IMG/VR virus record: IMGVR_UViG_3300046010_005840
Coordinates: 1-38,090 of that record
Reading direction: 5' to 3' (one strand)
DNA: 38,090 nt
Origin: a virus
A program made the position numbers and the translations under genes. Positions 1 through 5,775 of the stretch are shown piece by piece; position 1 is the first letter of the stretch; each line of letters opens with the position of its first letter. A model generated the notes under the pieces. It ran no database searches. It saw nothing but the letters and a program-made list of their open reading frames with translations, and was not told the DNA's origin.

Positions 1-126
1 GCGTCGGCCTTGACCGTGGCGATGCACTCCTCCAGCACCTTGGACAGCGCGTGGAAGTAGGCATAGGCTTCAGCGGCGCGGAGGTCTCCGTTGCTGGCGC
101 TCAGCGCCAGGTCGCGGAGGTAGTTG
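1..126. repeat. Left copy of 126-bp terminal direct repeat
   Basis: Bases 1-126 are identical to 37962-38087. The match stops at 127, where the left copy reads tgga and the right copy ends in ctt. The simplest reading is an assembly overlap of a circular or circularly permuted molecule, so the non-redundant length would be 37961 bp. A genuine short terminal repeat cannot be excluded from the sequence alone. Confidence 0.9.
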
Positions 127-155
127 TGGATGTTGGTGTCGAAGTGGTGGCTCAT
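1..155 (-). CDS. Small phage protein, 5' part (continues at the right end)
   Basis: This is the N-terminal part (starting MSHHFDTNIHNYLRD) of a gene cut by the window edge. Across the 126-bp terminal repeat it continues in frame into the segment ending at 37703, giving 137 residues. The ATG at 155 overlaps the TGA of the upstream ribbon-helix-helix gene as ATGA, which fixes the start. The visible N-terminus is helical and contains no known motif. The combined protein has a central segment rich in Gly, Arg, Trp and Tyr (around GRWSYRH) seen in small proteins of other Bacteroidota phages. I do not know its function. It belongs to the early-type small-gene group. Confidence 0.75.
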   Translation of the reverse strand, partial: MSHHFDTNIHNYLRDLALSASNGDLRAAEAYAYFHALSKVLEECIATVKAD

Positions 156-274
156 CGGGTCGTGAGGATATGGATGATGTGGGCGTTGAGGGATCGGTGG
201 TTGGCCTTGGCCTCGGCCTTGAGCTGCTCGCGCAGGCCGGGGGGGAAGCGGAGGAGGTATGCAGGTGCTCTCAT
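152..274 (-). CDS. Arc-like ribbon-helix-helix DNA-binding protein (40 aa)
   Basis: A 40-residue protein. Residues about 5-12 (AYLLRFPP) form a plausible beta strand followed by two helices, with the pattern LREQLKAEAKANHRSLNAHI. This is the layout of Arc/Mnt ribbon-helix-helix repressors, including the Arg/Asn-Ser-Leu-Asn turn between helices. It would bind DNA as a dimer and most likely represses phage promoters. Both ends are ATGA overlaps: its ATG at 274 overlaps the upstream TGA, and its TGA overlaps the ATG of the gene starting at 155. That arrangement strongly supports it as a real gene despite its size. Its targets are not evident. The call rests on motif reading only. Confidence 0.75.
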   Translation of the reverse strand: MRAPAYLLRFPPGLREQLKAEAKANHRSLNAHIIHILTTR

Positions 275-543
275 TTGGTGTGGATGGCGATGAGGTTAGC
301 TGCGAGGCGGATGGCATCCTCTTTAGTCAGGTAGGTCTTGATCAGCGCACCAGCGCGGTAGATCTGGATGCTGTCCTCGGTGACCTCAATGGTGCTCTTG
401 GCGATGACGTTGTCGAGCGGGTGCGTGGTCTGCATCGTAATCTCCTTGAGGCGCACAGGCTCCACGGTCTTGGGGGTACGGGCCTCGGTCACGGCGTTGC
501 GCAGGTTGGACCAGAGGGCGTCGAAGTTGTCGTTGGTGTTCAT
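271..543 (-). CDS. Hypothetical protein (90 aa)
   Basis: Begins MNTNDNFDALWSNLRNAV and ends in a compact module (residues about 60-90) with alternating hydrophobic strands and a C-terminal helix, ending LAANLIAIHTK. I do not recognise the family. No membrane segment or signal peptide is present. The ATG at 543 lies 2 bases after the stop of the upstream gene, and its TGA overlaps the ATG of the ribbon-helix-helix gene, so the three genes are read as one translationally coupled unit in the early-type cluster. A longer reading frame runs upstream to 927, but it overlaps a better supported gene in another frame. Confidence 0.65.
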   Translation of the reverse strand: MNTNDNFDALWSNLRNAVTEARTPKTVEPVRLKEITMQTTHPLDNVIAKSTIEVTEDSIQIYRAGALIKTYLTKEDAIRLAANLIAIHTK

Positions 544-545
544 GG

Positions 546-887
546 TTACTTGCGGTTTTGAAAGAATTGGGTGATTGAACGCTTGTGGGCGAGCTGGTAG
601 GCGATGCACGCCTGTAGGCGCTCCAGCTCGGCCTCGTTGCAGCCTTGCAGCTCGTTGGGCCACGCCCAGTCGAGGCGGATGGCCTTGACCAGGTTGTAGC
701 CGTGGTCGCCGTAGGTGGCGGCCACGTCGAGCCAGTCTTGGATAGCCACCTCGATGCGGACATGGGTCTGCAGGTCGGTCATCGGGACGAAGGAGAGGTG
801 ATAGCCGTCGAGGGTCACCAGCTGCACAAAGGTCGGCTGGATGATGGCTACGAGCTGGATGTTGGGGTCTACGTCGTGGAACTTCAT
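546..887 (-). CDS. Hypothetical protein (113 aa)
   Basis: Begins MKFHDVDPNIQLVAIIQPTF and has an N-terminal beta-rich half followed by an acidic amphipathic C-terminal half. The spacing of Trp and Leu (DWLDVAATYG, DWAWPNELQG) suggests a small globular domain. I do not recognise it. The ATG at 887 is preceded by an A/C-rich leader with four AACC units, and a strong hairpin (922-948) separates it from the upstream gene. The frame is open further upstream, but that part is compositionally odd and overlaps the 64-residue gene ending at 956, so the short start is preferred. Confidence 0.65.
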   Translation of the reverse strand: MKFHDVDPNIQLVAIIQPTFVQLVTLDGYHLSFVPMTDLQTHVRIEVAIQDWLDVAATYGDHGYNLVKAIRLDWAWPNELQGCNEAELERLQACIAYQLAHKRSITQFFQNRK

Positions 888-892
888 GGTCG

Positions 893-955
893 TGTTGGTG
901 TTGGTTGGTTGGTTGGTTCTTGCCCACCTGCCCGTGTGGCAGGTGGGCGGTGCGC
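893..955 (-). promoter_or_regulatory. Hairpin plus AACC-repeat leader
   Basis: An 11-bp perfect inverted repeat (922-932 and 938-948, loop 5 nt) lies just after the stop of the gene ending at 956. It is followed on the minus strand by an (AACC)n stretch (about 893-919) leading to the ATG at 887. There is no T-run, so it is not an intrinsic terminator. It could be an RNA-stabilising or processing element with an unstructured ribosome landing region behind it. Confidence 0.55.
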
Positions 956-1150
956 TTATCGGGTCAACTCTTGCACAGCCTTCCATACTTCGTCGCTCAT
1001 GTGCTTGCGGAACTTCTCGTTGAATAGATACTCCATCAGGAACCGGACATCGTCCTTGCGCTTGCTGCACGTCTCGGCTGCAATGATTGCTTCGAAGGTT
1101 GCGCGAACTTCTTTGCTGCTCATTGTCTCTTTGGTTACGTAGGCGTTCAT
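956..1150 (-). CDS. Small helical protein (64 aa)
   Basis: Begins MNAYVTKETMSSKEVRATFE. It is charged and almost entirely predictable as helix, ending VWKAVQELTR. I do not recognise the family. The ATG at 1150 is the first gene behind a clear Bacteroidota-type promoter (1179-1209), with a short A-rich leader and no Shine-Dalgarno sequence. It is therefore probably an early, strongly transcribed gene. Upstream extension of the frame to 1297 would run through the promoter and is rejected. Confidence 0.65.
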   Translation of the reverse strand: MNAYVTKETMSSKEVRATFEAIIAAETCSKRKDDVRFLMEYLFNEKFRKHMSDEVWKAVQELTR

Positions 1151-1178
1151 GGCGTGTTGTTTTTGTTTGATGACCCGA

Positions 1179-1209
1179 CAAAAGTACATAGCCTTTTGAT
1201 ATATGCAAT
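1179..1209 (-). promoter_or_regulatory. Bacteroidota-type promoter (early small genes)
   Basis: On the minus strand the -7 element TACTTTTG (1179-1186) matches TAnnTTTG exactly. The -33 element ATTG (1206-1209) matches TTTG at three of four bases, with a 19-bp spacer. It lies in an AT-rich stretch 29 bases before the ATG at 1150. It would drive the genes from 1150 through the junction to the terminator at 37203. Confidence 0.75.
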
Positions 1210-1244
1210 AGGCCAAGAAAAAAAAGTTGTAATTTGGAATGAGT

Positions 1245-1439
1245 CTAAATAAGGCGGTCCCTGTCCATGCGCTCACGCACCAGCTGGAGCAGCTCATGCT
1301 GGCTGCCCTCGGAGCGCCGGTCTGGCTGGCAGTCGTCGAGGATCTGGTGGATCCGTGCGAGGCTGCGCACCGATAGGTGCAGGCCCACCCTGTCGAGGCG
1401 GGCCTGCAAGCCTATCAGCTGATCATCCGTGATGGTCAC
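1245..1439 (-). CDS. Small hypothetical protein, GTG start (64 aa)
   Basis: Begins at a GTG (1439) that overlaps the TGA of the ssDNA-binding protein gene as GTGA. The sequence VTITDDQLIGLQARLDRV continues into an amphipathic helix and a basic tail (RERMDRDRLI). It looks helical and soluble, and no family is recognised. The coupling to the upstream gene suggests a role connected with DNA replication or recombination, but this is inference only. The frame continues upstream in low-quality sequence antisense to nothing useful, so the GTG is preferred. Confidence 0.55.
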   Translation of the reverse strand: MTITDDQLIGLQARLDRVGLHLSVRSLARIHQILDDCQPDRRSEGSQHELLQLVRERMDRDRLI

Positions 1440-1897
1440 GCGAACGGGTTGTCGATGTCGTGAACGTCGAAGGCATCCACGCCGCCCTTGTTGTAGGCGA
1501 TGTGCGTCATCACCTGCACCGCCTGTAGGTACAGCTTCACGCCCTTGCTCTTTCCCTTGACCCAAGGGAAGAGGGTAACAGCGACGTTGCAAACAGAACC
1601 GTTACCGATGTCCTCGGTGAAGGGAGCCTTCTTGGCATCCACCACGATGGGCGGCTGGATGTCAGCACCAGCGCGGCTCTTGGTGCTGCGCTTGGCGATG
1701 TAGTACTCCGCGCCGTCCTTGTCCTCCTTGGGGTTGACGCCACGCGCCATCAGCGCGTCACGGCCCTCTTCATCGACGTAGAGGTTGATGCTCCACTCGG
1801 CGGGAGCCGTCTCCTCATACGCCTTGCCGGGGCGATGCACCTTGGCATAGCGCACACTCACATTCTTCAGTACCAGGTTCTCACTCTCAGTTTTCAT
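1436..1897 (-). CDS. Single-stranded DNA-binding protein (DUF2815-like)
   Basis: A 153-residue protein with the layout of phage ssDNA-binding proteins related to DUF2815 and T7 gp2.5-type OB folds. It has an N-terminal strand region (residues 5-45, ending WSINLYVDEE), a charged centre, a strand around IQPPIVVDAKKAPF, then a hydrophobic block (NVAVTLFPWVKGKSKGVKLY) and LQAVQVMTHI. It would coat ssDNA during replication or recombination. The last residues (DIDNPFA) resemble the acidic partner-binding tip of bacterial SSB. The ATG at 1897 follows a 52-base spacer with an A/C-rich leader. The downstream gene is coupled through a GTGA overlap. The family call is by pattern, not by search. Confidence 0.6.
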   Translation of the reverse strand: MKTESENLVLKNVSVRYAKVHRPGKAYEETAPAEWSINLYVDEEGRDALMARGVNPKEDKDGAEYYIAKRSTKSRAGADIQPPIVVDAKKAPFTEDIGNGSVCNVAVTLFPWVKGKSKGVKLYLQAVQVMTHIAYNKGGVDAFDVHDIDNPFA

Positions 1898-1949
1898 AAC
1901 TCGACTTTGTTTAGTTGTGACCGCTGTTGAAGGCCGCAGTCTGACGCCT

Positions 1950-2153
1950 TTAGTTGAGCTTGTTGATGATGCGTTCCATCTTGGCGATCCACTCCGCGTC
2001 GGTGTCCGATGCCATGTGAGGGCGGCGTAGGACGTAGTAGATGCGCAGCTGGTCCGCTTCGAGGGATGGGTCGCAGCCTCGGAAGAACGAGAACTGCTGG
2101 CTAATGTGCCTCTGGTCGCACCAGCCGATGATGTGTTGTAGGCGTGTGTTCAT
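1950..2153 (-). CDS. Small hypothetical protein (67 aa)
   Basis: Begins MNTRLQHIIGWCDQRHISQQ and ends in a helix, WIAKMERIINKLN. It is soluble, with two Cys residues and no recognisable motif. It is preceded by an AT-rich intergenic stretch (2154-2212) that could hold a promoter, although no element matches the TAnnTTTG pattern well. It lies between the phosphoesterase-linked gene and the ssDNA-binding protein, in the group of small early-type genes. Function unknown. Confidence 0.6.
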   Translation of the reverse strand: MNTRLQHIIGWCDQRHISQQFSFFRGCDPSLEADQLRIYYVLRRPHMASDTDAEWIAKMERIINKLN

Positions 2154-2212
2154 GGCGCAAGGTTAGCGCCTTGCGTCACAAGATAATACTTTTTTGTTTA
2201 GAACCTTTGGCG

Positions 2213-2440
2213 TTACTTATCGCGCCTGAAGCCCACGGGGGCGCGATCGTCGGGCGGCGTGAAGGGCATGCCGGTGGTCAGCTGGAGGCTCCGCTCATCG
2301 GCGATGCCCACGATGACCCAGCGCTTGCGGTCCGTCCATCGCTCACGCTCGGTGACGTGCAGCACCGCCTCCTCAATAGCCTCCATCGTGTGCGCACCAT
2401 GCACCACGATGATCCTGGTCTCGGCGTCAACGTAGATCAT
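2213..2440 (-). CDS. Small hypothetical protein (75 aa)
   Basis: Begins MIYVDAETRIIVVHGAHTME. The N-terminal half reads as alternating strands with a helix, and the C-terminal tail (PPDDRAPVGFRRDK) is polar and probably disordered. The ATG at 2440 overlaps the TGA of the phosphoesterase gene (ATGA), so it is co-translated with that enzyme. No family is recognised. The longer upstream frame (to 2581) is antisense-type composition inside the phosphoesterase and is rejected. Confidence 0.6.
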   Translation of the reverse strand: MIYVDAETRIIVVHGAHTMEAIEEAVLHVTERERWTDRKRWVIVGIADERSLQLTTGMPFTPPDDRAPVGFRRDK

Positions 2441-3438
2441 CGCACCTTGCCGTTGATGACACGGATGTTCTTGACCCGGAAGGAGCCGTCGGCCTCCACG
2501 TCTATCCACGCGAAGCCGTGGTTCCACTTCGTGTGCCTCATCCAGTCGGGCGTCTCGGTACACAGGCAGCCCGTGGTCCACGCGCCGCGCTGCTCCCTGC
2601 TGAGGCTCGGCTCGCTATGCTCGCTGGTGCGGTGGAAGTGTCCGCAGATGGCGTTCTCGCCAGCCCTCAAGAAGAGCCACCGCGCAGGGTTGACGCCACC
2701 GCCGCCTCTGAACTCATGACCATGCAGGTGCGCCAGATGCCCCGTTCGCACCACGCGGCAGTCGTGCACCCACTCCACGCGGTGCATCGCCTGCGGCCCA
2801 CCATAGCTGCACAGCAGGCCCGGCACATCCATGTTAGGCAGGCTGAACAGCTCCGGCGCCTTGCGCATCAGGAAGTGCTTCACGCGCACCTCATGGTTGC
2901 CCTCCATCCAGATGATGCGGGCCTTGGGGAAGTGCGTCCGCAAGTCCTCCAGAAACTCGGCCATCATCACGAACTCCTGCTCCAGCAGGTCGCGTGGGTT
3001 GAGCGACGGGTGGGTGGATAGGTTAGGGAGGTCGAGGATGTCCCCCGCCAGCAGGATGATGGTCGGGTCGTGGTCGTAGCCGTAGTTGAGGGCGGCCTCC
3101 AGCGCCAAGGGGTCGTGGAAGGGGAAGTGGATGTCCGACAGCCGCAGGATGCGCTGGGCACCATGCACCACATACTCGGTGTGGTGGTCGGCCATCGTCG
3201 CAGGGATGCGCCACTCCGGTCGGGTGGCTGAGGCGGTGCCGGTGTACTCTGCCAGCTTCTTGTACTTACCGGCCATCGATGGCGATATGACCCCCCGCGT
3301 CCTCCGCACGCTGATGCGCACCGCGTTGACGCTCGGAAAGACGTGGTTGTGCGCGGCGTAGATCATGCGTGCCAGCTGTAGGTGTGGCGTGTCGGGGTAC
3401 TTCTTGCACCACTTAGTTATGAGGTCGCGCTTGCTCAT
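2437..3438 (-). CDS. Calcineurin-like metallophosphoesterase
   Basis: A 333-residue protein whose core carries the metallophosphoesterase motifs in order: LSDIHFPFHD (D-x-H), GDILDLPN (GDxxD), GNHE, LHGHEF and ICGHFHRT (GHxH). These ligate two metal ions and hydrolyse phosphoesters. The first 85 residues are an extra N-terminal region containing a helical, basic segment (VNAVRISVRRTRG) that may bind nucleic acid. Phage members are variously nucleases, phosphatases or nucleotidases, and the substrate is not evident. The gene follows the lysis-region membrane genes (ATGA overlap at 3435-3438) and precedes the early-type genes, so it could act on host nucleic acids or on nucleotides. Family certain, substrate unknown. 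Confidence 0.88.
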   Translation of the reverse strand: MSKRDLITKWCKKYPDTPHLQLARMIYAAHNHVFPSVNAVRISVRRTRGVISPSMAGKYKKLAEYTGTASATRPEWRIPATMADHHTEYVVHGAQRILRLSDIHFPFHDPLALEAALNYGYDHDPTIILLAGDILDLPNLSTHPSLNPRDLLEQEFVMMAEFLEDLRTHFPKARIIWMEGNHEVRVKHFLMRKAPELFSLPNMDVPGLLCSYGGPQAMHRVEWVHDCRVVRTGHLAHLHGHEFRGGGGVNPARWLFLRAGENAICGHFHRTSEHSEPSLSREQRGAWTTGCLCTETPDWMRHTKWNHGFAWIDVEADGSFRVKNIRVINGKVR

Positions 3439-3788
3439 AGGACAAGTGTTATGGCGAGGGTGATAAACTCAAGGGCGTAGGCCATCTCACCGGCACCGTC
3501 GCCATAGAGCCTGATGAACAGGCTGTCGTAGTAGTTGGAGTAGCTCACATAGTCCCACGGCAGGCCGCGCCGTGCGTTGAGGTCGAACCGGAAGACGATG
3601 TTGAACAGCGCCGCCATGCCGATGGCATCCCACCAGTCAGCGAGCCACAGCGTCAGGCCACCGATGATGATGGCCCGTGCCGCCCATTGCGTCGCGTGGT
3701 TGATCTCCTCGCCGCGCTCTATCTGGCGGGCGTCGTCGCGGCTGCTCCACAGCGCAATGACGATGGTCAGGGCGATGAGGGCTACCAT
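3435..3788 (-). CDS. Membrane protein with three hydrophobic segments (117 aa)
   Basis: The start at 3788 gives an N-terminal membrane helix (MVALIALTIVIALW), a second hydrophobic stretch in the middle (AARAIIIGGLTLWLADW to MAALFNIVF) and a third at the extreme C-terminus (EFITLAITLVL). The polar linker contains an aromatic-rich segment (YVSYSNYYDSLF). The family is not recognised. Its ATG overlaps the stop of the signal-peptide protein upstream, so it belongs to the lysis-region membrane group; an accessory lysis or superinfection-exclusion role is possible but unproven. Confidence 0.6.
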   Translation of the reverse strand: MVALIALTIVIALWSSRDDARQIERGEEINHATQWAARAIIIGGLTLWLADWWDAIGMAALFNIVFRFDLNARRGLPWDYVSYSNYYDSLFIRLYGDGAGEMAYALEFITLAITLVL

Positions 3789-4174
3789 AGCTCGGTGAGT
3801 AAGAATGTGACGGCACCACCCAGTACCAGTCCACCGCCGAAGAGGCGACCGCGCTGGCGTGCCTTGCGCCGCCACTCCTCCACGTCGGAGCACCGCGCTG
3901 CGGCGTCGTTCATCACTTGGGCGTTGAGTGTGGCACGGGTGCGCTCGAGGGCCTCACGCTCCTCGCAGCCCTTGAGCTGGAGGCGTAGGTTGGACAGCAT
4001 GCCGGCATAGATGGCACGGCTGCGTCGGTGGTTGGCCGCGCTCCACAGGGTGTCGTGGATGAGGCCAGCCTCGTCGAGCGTGAAGCAGACGAGGGTGTCA
4101 GGGCGTGCTGGTTGCGCGGAGGATGGCGTCGCGCATAGCAGGAGCAGTAACAGGGCGAGGAGGTAGTGGCGCAT
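3782..4174 (-). CDS. Exported protein, candidate outer partner of a spanin-like pair (130 aa)
   Basis: Starts MRHYLLALLLLLLCATPSSA, a clear signal peptide with likely cleavage after SSA or at Cys14. The mature part is helical and charged with several Cys residues (CEEREALERT, RCSDVEEWRR). The C-terminus is hydrophobic (GGGLVLGGAVTFLL), which could insert in a membrane. The first 77 bases overlap, in another frame, the end of the gene for a membrane-anchored coiled-coil protein. Nested or overlapping Rz/Rz1 genes with exactly these features form spanins that disrupt the outer membrane at lysis. The Cys context is not a good lipobox and the C-terminal membrane segment is unusual for Rz1. Spanin is therefore a proposal. 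Confidence 0.5.
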   Translation of the reverse strand: MRHYLLALLLLLLCATPSSAQPARPDTLVCFTLDEAGLIHDTLWSAANHRRSRAIYAGMLSNLRLQLKGCEEREALERTRATLNAQVMNDAAARCSDVEEWRRKARQRGRLFGGGLVLGGAVTFLLTELW

Positions 4175-4433
4175 GCTTCTTGTGTAGCTGTTTGGTGAGG
4201 CTGTCAAGGTCATGCTGCAAGGTCTCTGCCCTGCGGCGGTGCTCGTCGATGAGGTCCTGCATGGCGCTGTCGACCACAAGGGCCATCGCGCTCATCTGGA
4301 GGGCGTGCTCCGCCTCCTGCTCGAGGCGGTCTATCGTGTGGCGCTGCTTGAGGACCTGCACACGCTGCAGGCCCACGACGGCTAGCAGCACCAGCACGAC
4401 CACGATGAGGATGCGGGTTATCAGACTATCCAT
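4098..4433 (-). CDS. Membrane-anchored coiled-coil protein, candidate inner spanin (Rz-like, 111 aa)
   Basis: An N-terminal membrane helix (residues about 5-22, ITRILIVVVLVLLAVVG) is followed by a long heptad-type coiled coil (VLKQRHTIDRLEQEAEHA and onward to about residue 85) and a Pro-rich tail. This is the topology of Rz-type inner-membrane spanins. The next gene, with a signal peptide, overlaps its 3' end by 77 bases in a different frame. The pair lies directly behind the holin and lysis-enzyme genes. The ATG at 4433 is chosen because it sits just before the membrane helix. Coiled coil and membrane segment are visible; the lysis function is inferred. Confidence 0.55.
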   Translation of the reverse strand: MDSLITRILIVVVLVLLAVVGLQRVQVLKQRHTIDRLEQEAEHALQMSAMALVVDSAMQDLIDEHRRRAETLQHDLDSLTKQLHKKHAPLPPRPVTAPAMRDAILRATSTP

Positions 4434-4708
4434 CGGCGGAAGTTGGCATAGGTCATAGCGAGGTAGGTGGCGACCATCACAGGCCCGAAGGCGATGGTCA
4501 GCGCCCTGCCCCAGTAGCTGTCGTGCATCCCCCAGATGCCGTGGCACAGGAGGCCCACGGCAAACATGGCCACCCACAGCACGATGAAGTAGGAGGTCCC
4601 TGCGAAGCTATCGGCTCTGAAGACATAGTCCTGCCAGAAGCGTGCTGGCGTGTGACCGGGAATGTTGGTCAGCGTGAGCTTGTCATCTATGATGGCCCAG
4701 TAGGTCAT
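4421..4708 (-). CDS. Small protein with two membrane helices, holin-like (95 aa)
   Basis: Begins MTYWAIIDDKLTLTNIPG; after about 40 soluble residues come two hydrophobic helices (YFIVLWVAMFAVGLLCHG and LTIAFGPVMVATYLAMTY) and a basic end (NFRRWIV). The ATG at 4708 overlaps the TGA of the lysis enzyme gene (ATGA). A small two-helix protein directly after a peptidoglycan enzyme suggests a second holin or antiholin, but no sequence family is recognised. The long open frame upstream is a shadow of the lysis enzyme gene. Confidence 0.6.
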   Translation of the reverse strand: MTYWAIIDDKLTLTNIPGHTPARFWQDYVFRADSFAGTSYFIVLWVAMFAVGLLCHGIWGMHDSYWGRALTIAFGPVMVATYLAMTYANFRRWIV

Positions 4709-5775
4709 GGCGTGCGTTGTCCGAGGATGTTGAAGCCGCGCAGCACACCAAGAGCCTTGCCCCTGTAATGATGCACGGCGATGACGTCGAAGCGCTCCAA
4801 TGTACCGCCGACATCGTGCTGCGTCAAGCGGTAGAAGCTGACACCTTGCAGGGGCTGCCGGTCGGTGAAGCTGTAGTCGAGGCGCTGCATGGAGTGCAGG
4901 GCACCGGAGACGAAGCCGATGTTGATCCATGTGCTGGCATCCGCGCTGCGGTCCACCTGGTAGCCGAGGCAGTCCTGCTCGAAGCCTGTGGCCCATAGCA
5001 GGCGCACGCACTCCTCGTCGGAGGTGGCGGTCAGATAGATGAGGCTGACGGGGAGTGCTGCCTCCTCGGCGACGCACAAGAAGTTCACCACGCCGGTCGT
5101 CGGGCAGGAGGTGGTATAGCACACCACATAGGACTGCTGGGGGATGAGGTCGCCGAAGTTGCCGGTGGCGTTCTGGGCGAGCAGCACGCACCCTGCGCCA
5201 TGCAGGCGGTAGCCGGTGACAGCATCTTGGCAGGTGCCCTGCGGCACGAAGGCCGTGAAGGTGAAATCCACGCTGTCGGTGGCGGCGGTGAAGGTGTAGC
5301 ACCGCTCGATGCTGGCCCGTGGGGGCTGGAAGAGGATGCAGTCGTTGTCGACGTAGGGCACCGCCGTGGTGCAGGTGTTGGACTGCGCCGAGGTGGTGAC
5401 GAAGGCCAGCAGGATAGGTATCACCTGCAGCAGCTTGACGCCGCTGTCGATGATGGCGTTGCGCACACGCCTTGACAGGATGATGCAGCCCTCGCTGGCC
5501 GTGTGCGTCCTGTTGTCGCCGTGGATGAGGAAGGCGCTGCGCCCGAAGGTGTGCGTGGTGGCGTCCGGCTCGAGGCGGATGGCATAGGGGCCTACCTTCT
5601 TGCTGTCGTAGACAGAGCCGATGTGCCACAGACCCTGCGGGATGGGGCCTACGTTGCGGACATGCTGCATGGCGCAGTTGTTCTTACCGCTGCCTGCGCC
5701 GGAGTAGCCGGTGGCGAACTCACCGCCGTCGGGGTGCGTCAGCTTGCCGGTGCCTTGGCTATACACCCACTTCAT
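4705..5775 (-). CDS. DUF2778 peptidoglycan L,D-transpeptidase-like enzyme fused to a host-like secreted domain
   Basis: Residues 1-118 form a DUF2778/YkuD-like domain with catalytic His85 (FLIHGDN) and Cys97 (ASEGCIIL), as in L,D-transpeptidases and Tlde1-type enzymes that cut or exchange peptidoglycan tetrapeptides. It is the best candidate for the endolysin. Residues about 116-131 (LLQVIPILLAFVTTSAQS) look like a signal peptide sitting inside the protein. The remaining 225 residues contain a Cys-rich beta region and then a fibronectin-III-like segment typical of secreted Bacteroidota proteins (YQVDRSADASTW, YSFTDRQPL, SFYRLTQ), ending FNILGQRTP, which resembles the start of a type IX secretion sorting domain. 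This looks like a fusion of a phage enzyme with a captured host gene. The reading frame is continuous, so one 356-residue protein is expected, unless an internal GTG is used. Confidence 0.75.
   Translation of the reverse strand: MKWVYSQGTGKLTHPDGGEFATGYSGAGSGKNNCAMQHVRNVGPIPQGLWHIGSVYDSKKVGPYAIRLEPDATTHTFGRSAFLIHGDNRTHTASEGCIILSRRVRNAIIDSGVKLLQVIPILLAFVTTSAQSNTCTTAVPYVDNDCILFQPPRASIERCYTFTAATDSVDFTFTAFVPQGTCQDAVTGYRLHGAGCVLLAQNATGNFGDLIPQQSYVVCYTTSCPTTGVVNFLCVAEEAALPVSLIYLTATSDEECVRLLWATGFEQDCLGYQVDRSADASTWINIGFVSGALHSMQRLDYSFTDRQPLQGVSFYRLTQHDVGGTLERFDVIAVHHYRGKALGVLRGFNILGQRTP

Noticed and set aside
1-126. Insertion-sequence end or attachment site
   Set aside because: The repeat is at the sequence ends, splits a gene that is restored by joining, and no integrase or transposase is present.
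893-955. Rho-independent terminator at 922-948
   Set aside because: The stem is strong but no T-run follows on either strand.
2154-2212. Promoter upstream of the gene at 1950-2153
   Set aside because: AT-rich, but no element matches TAnnTTTG with a properly spaced TTTG.
4705-5775. Two separate genes instead of a fusion
   Set aside because: No stop and no ATG at the boundary; only a GTG is available. Kept as one gene with the alternative noted.
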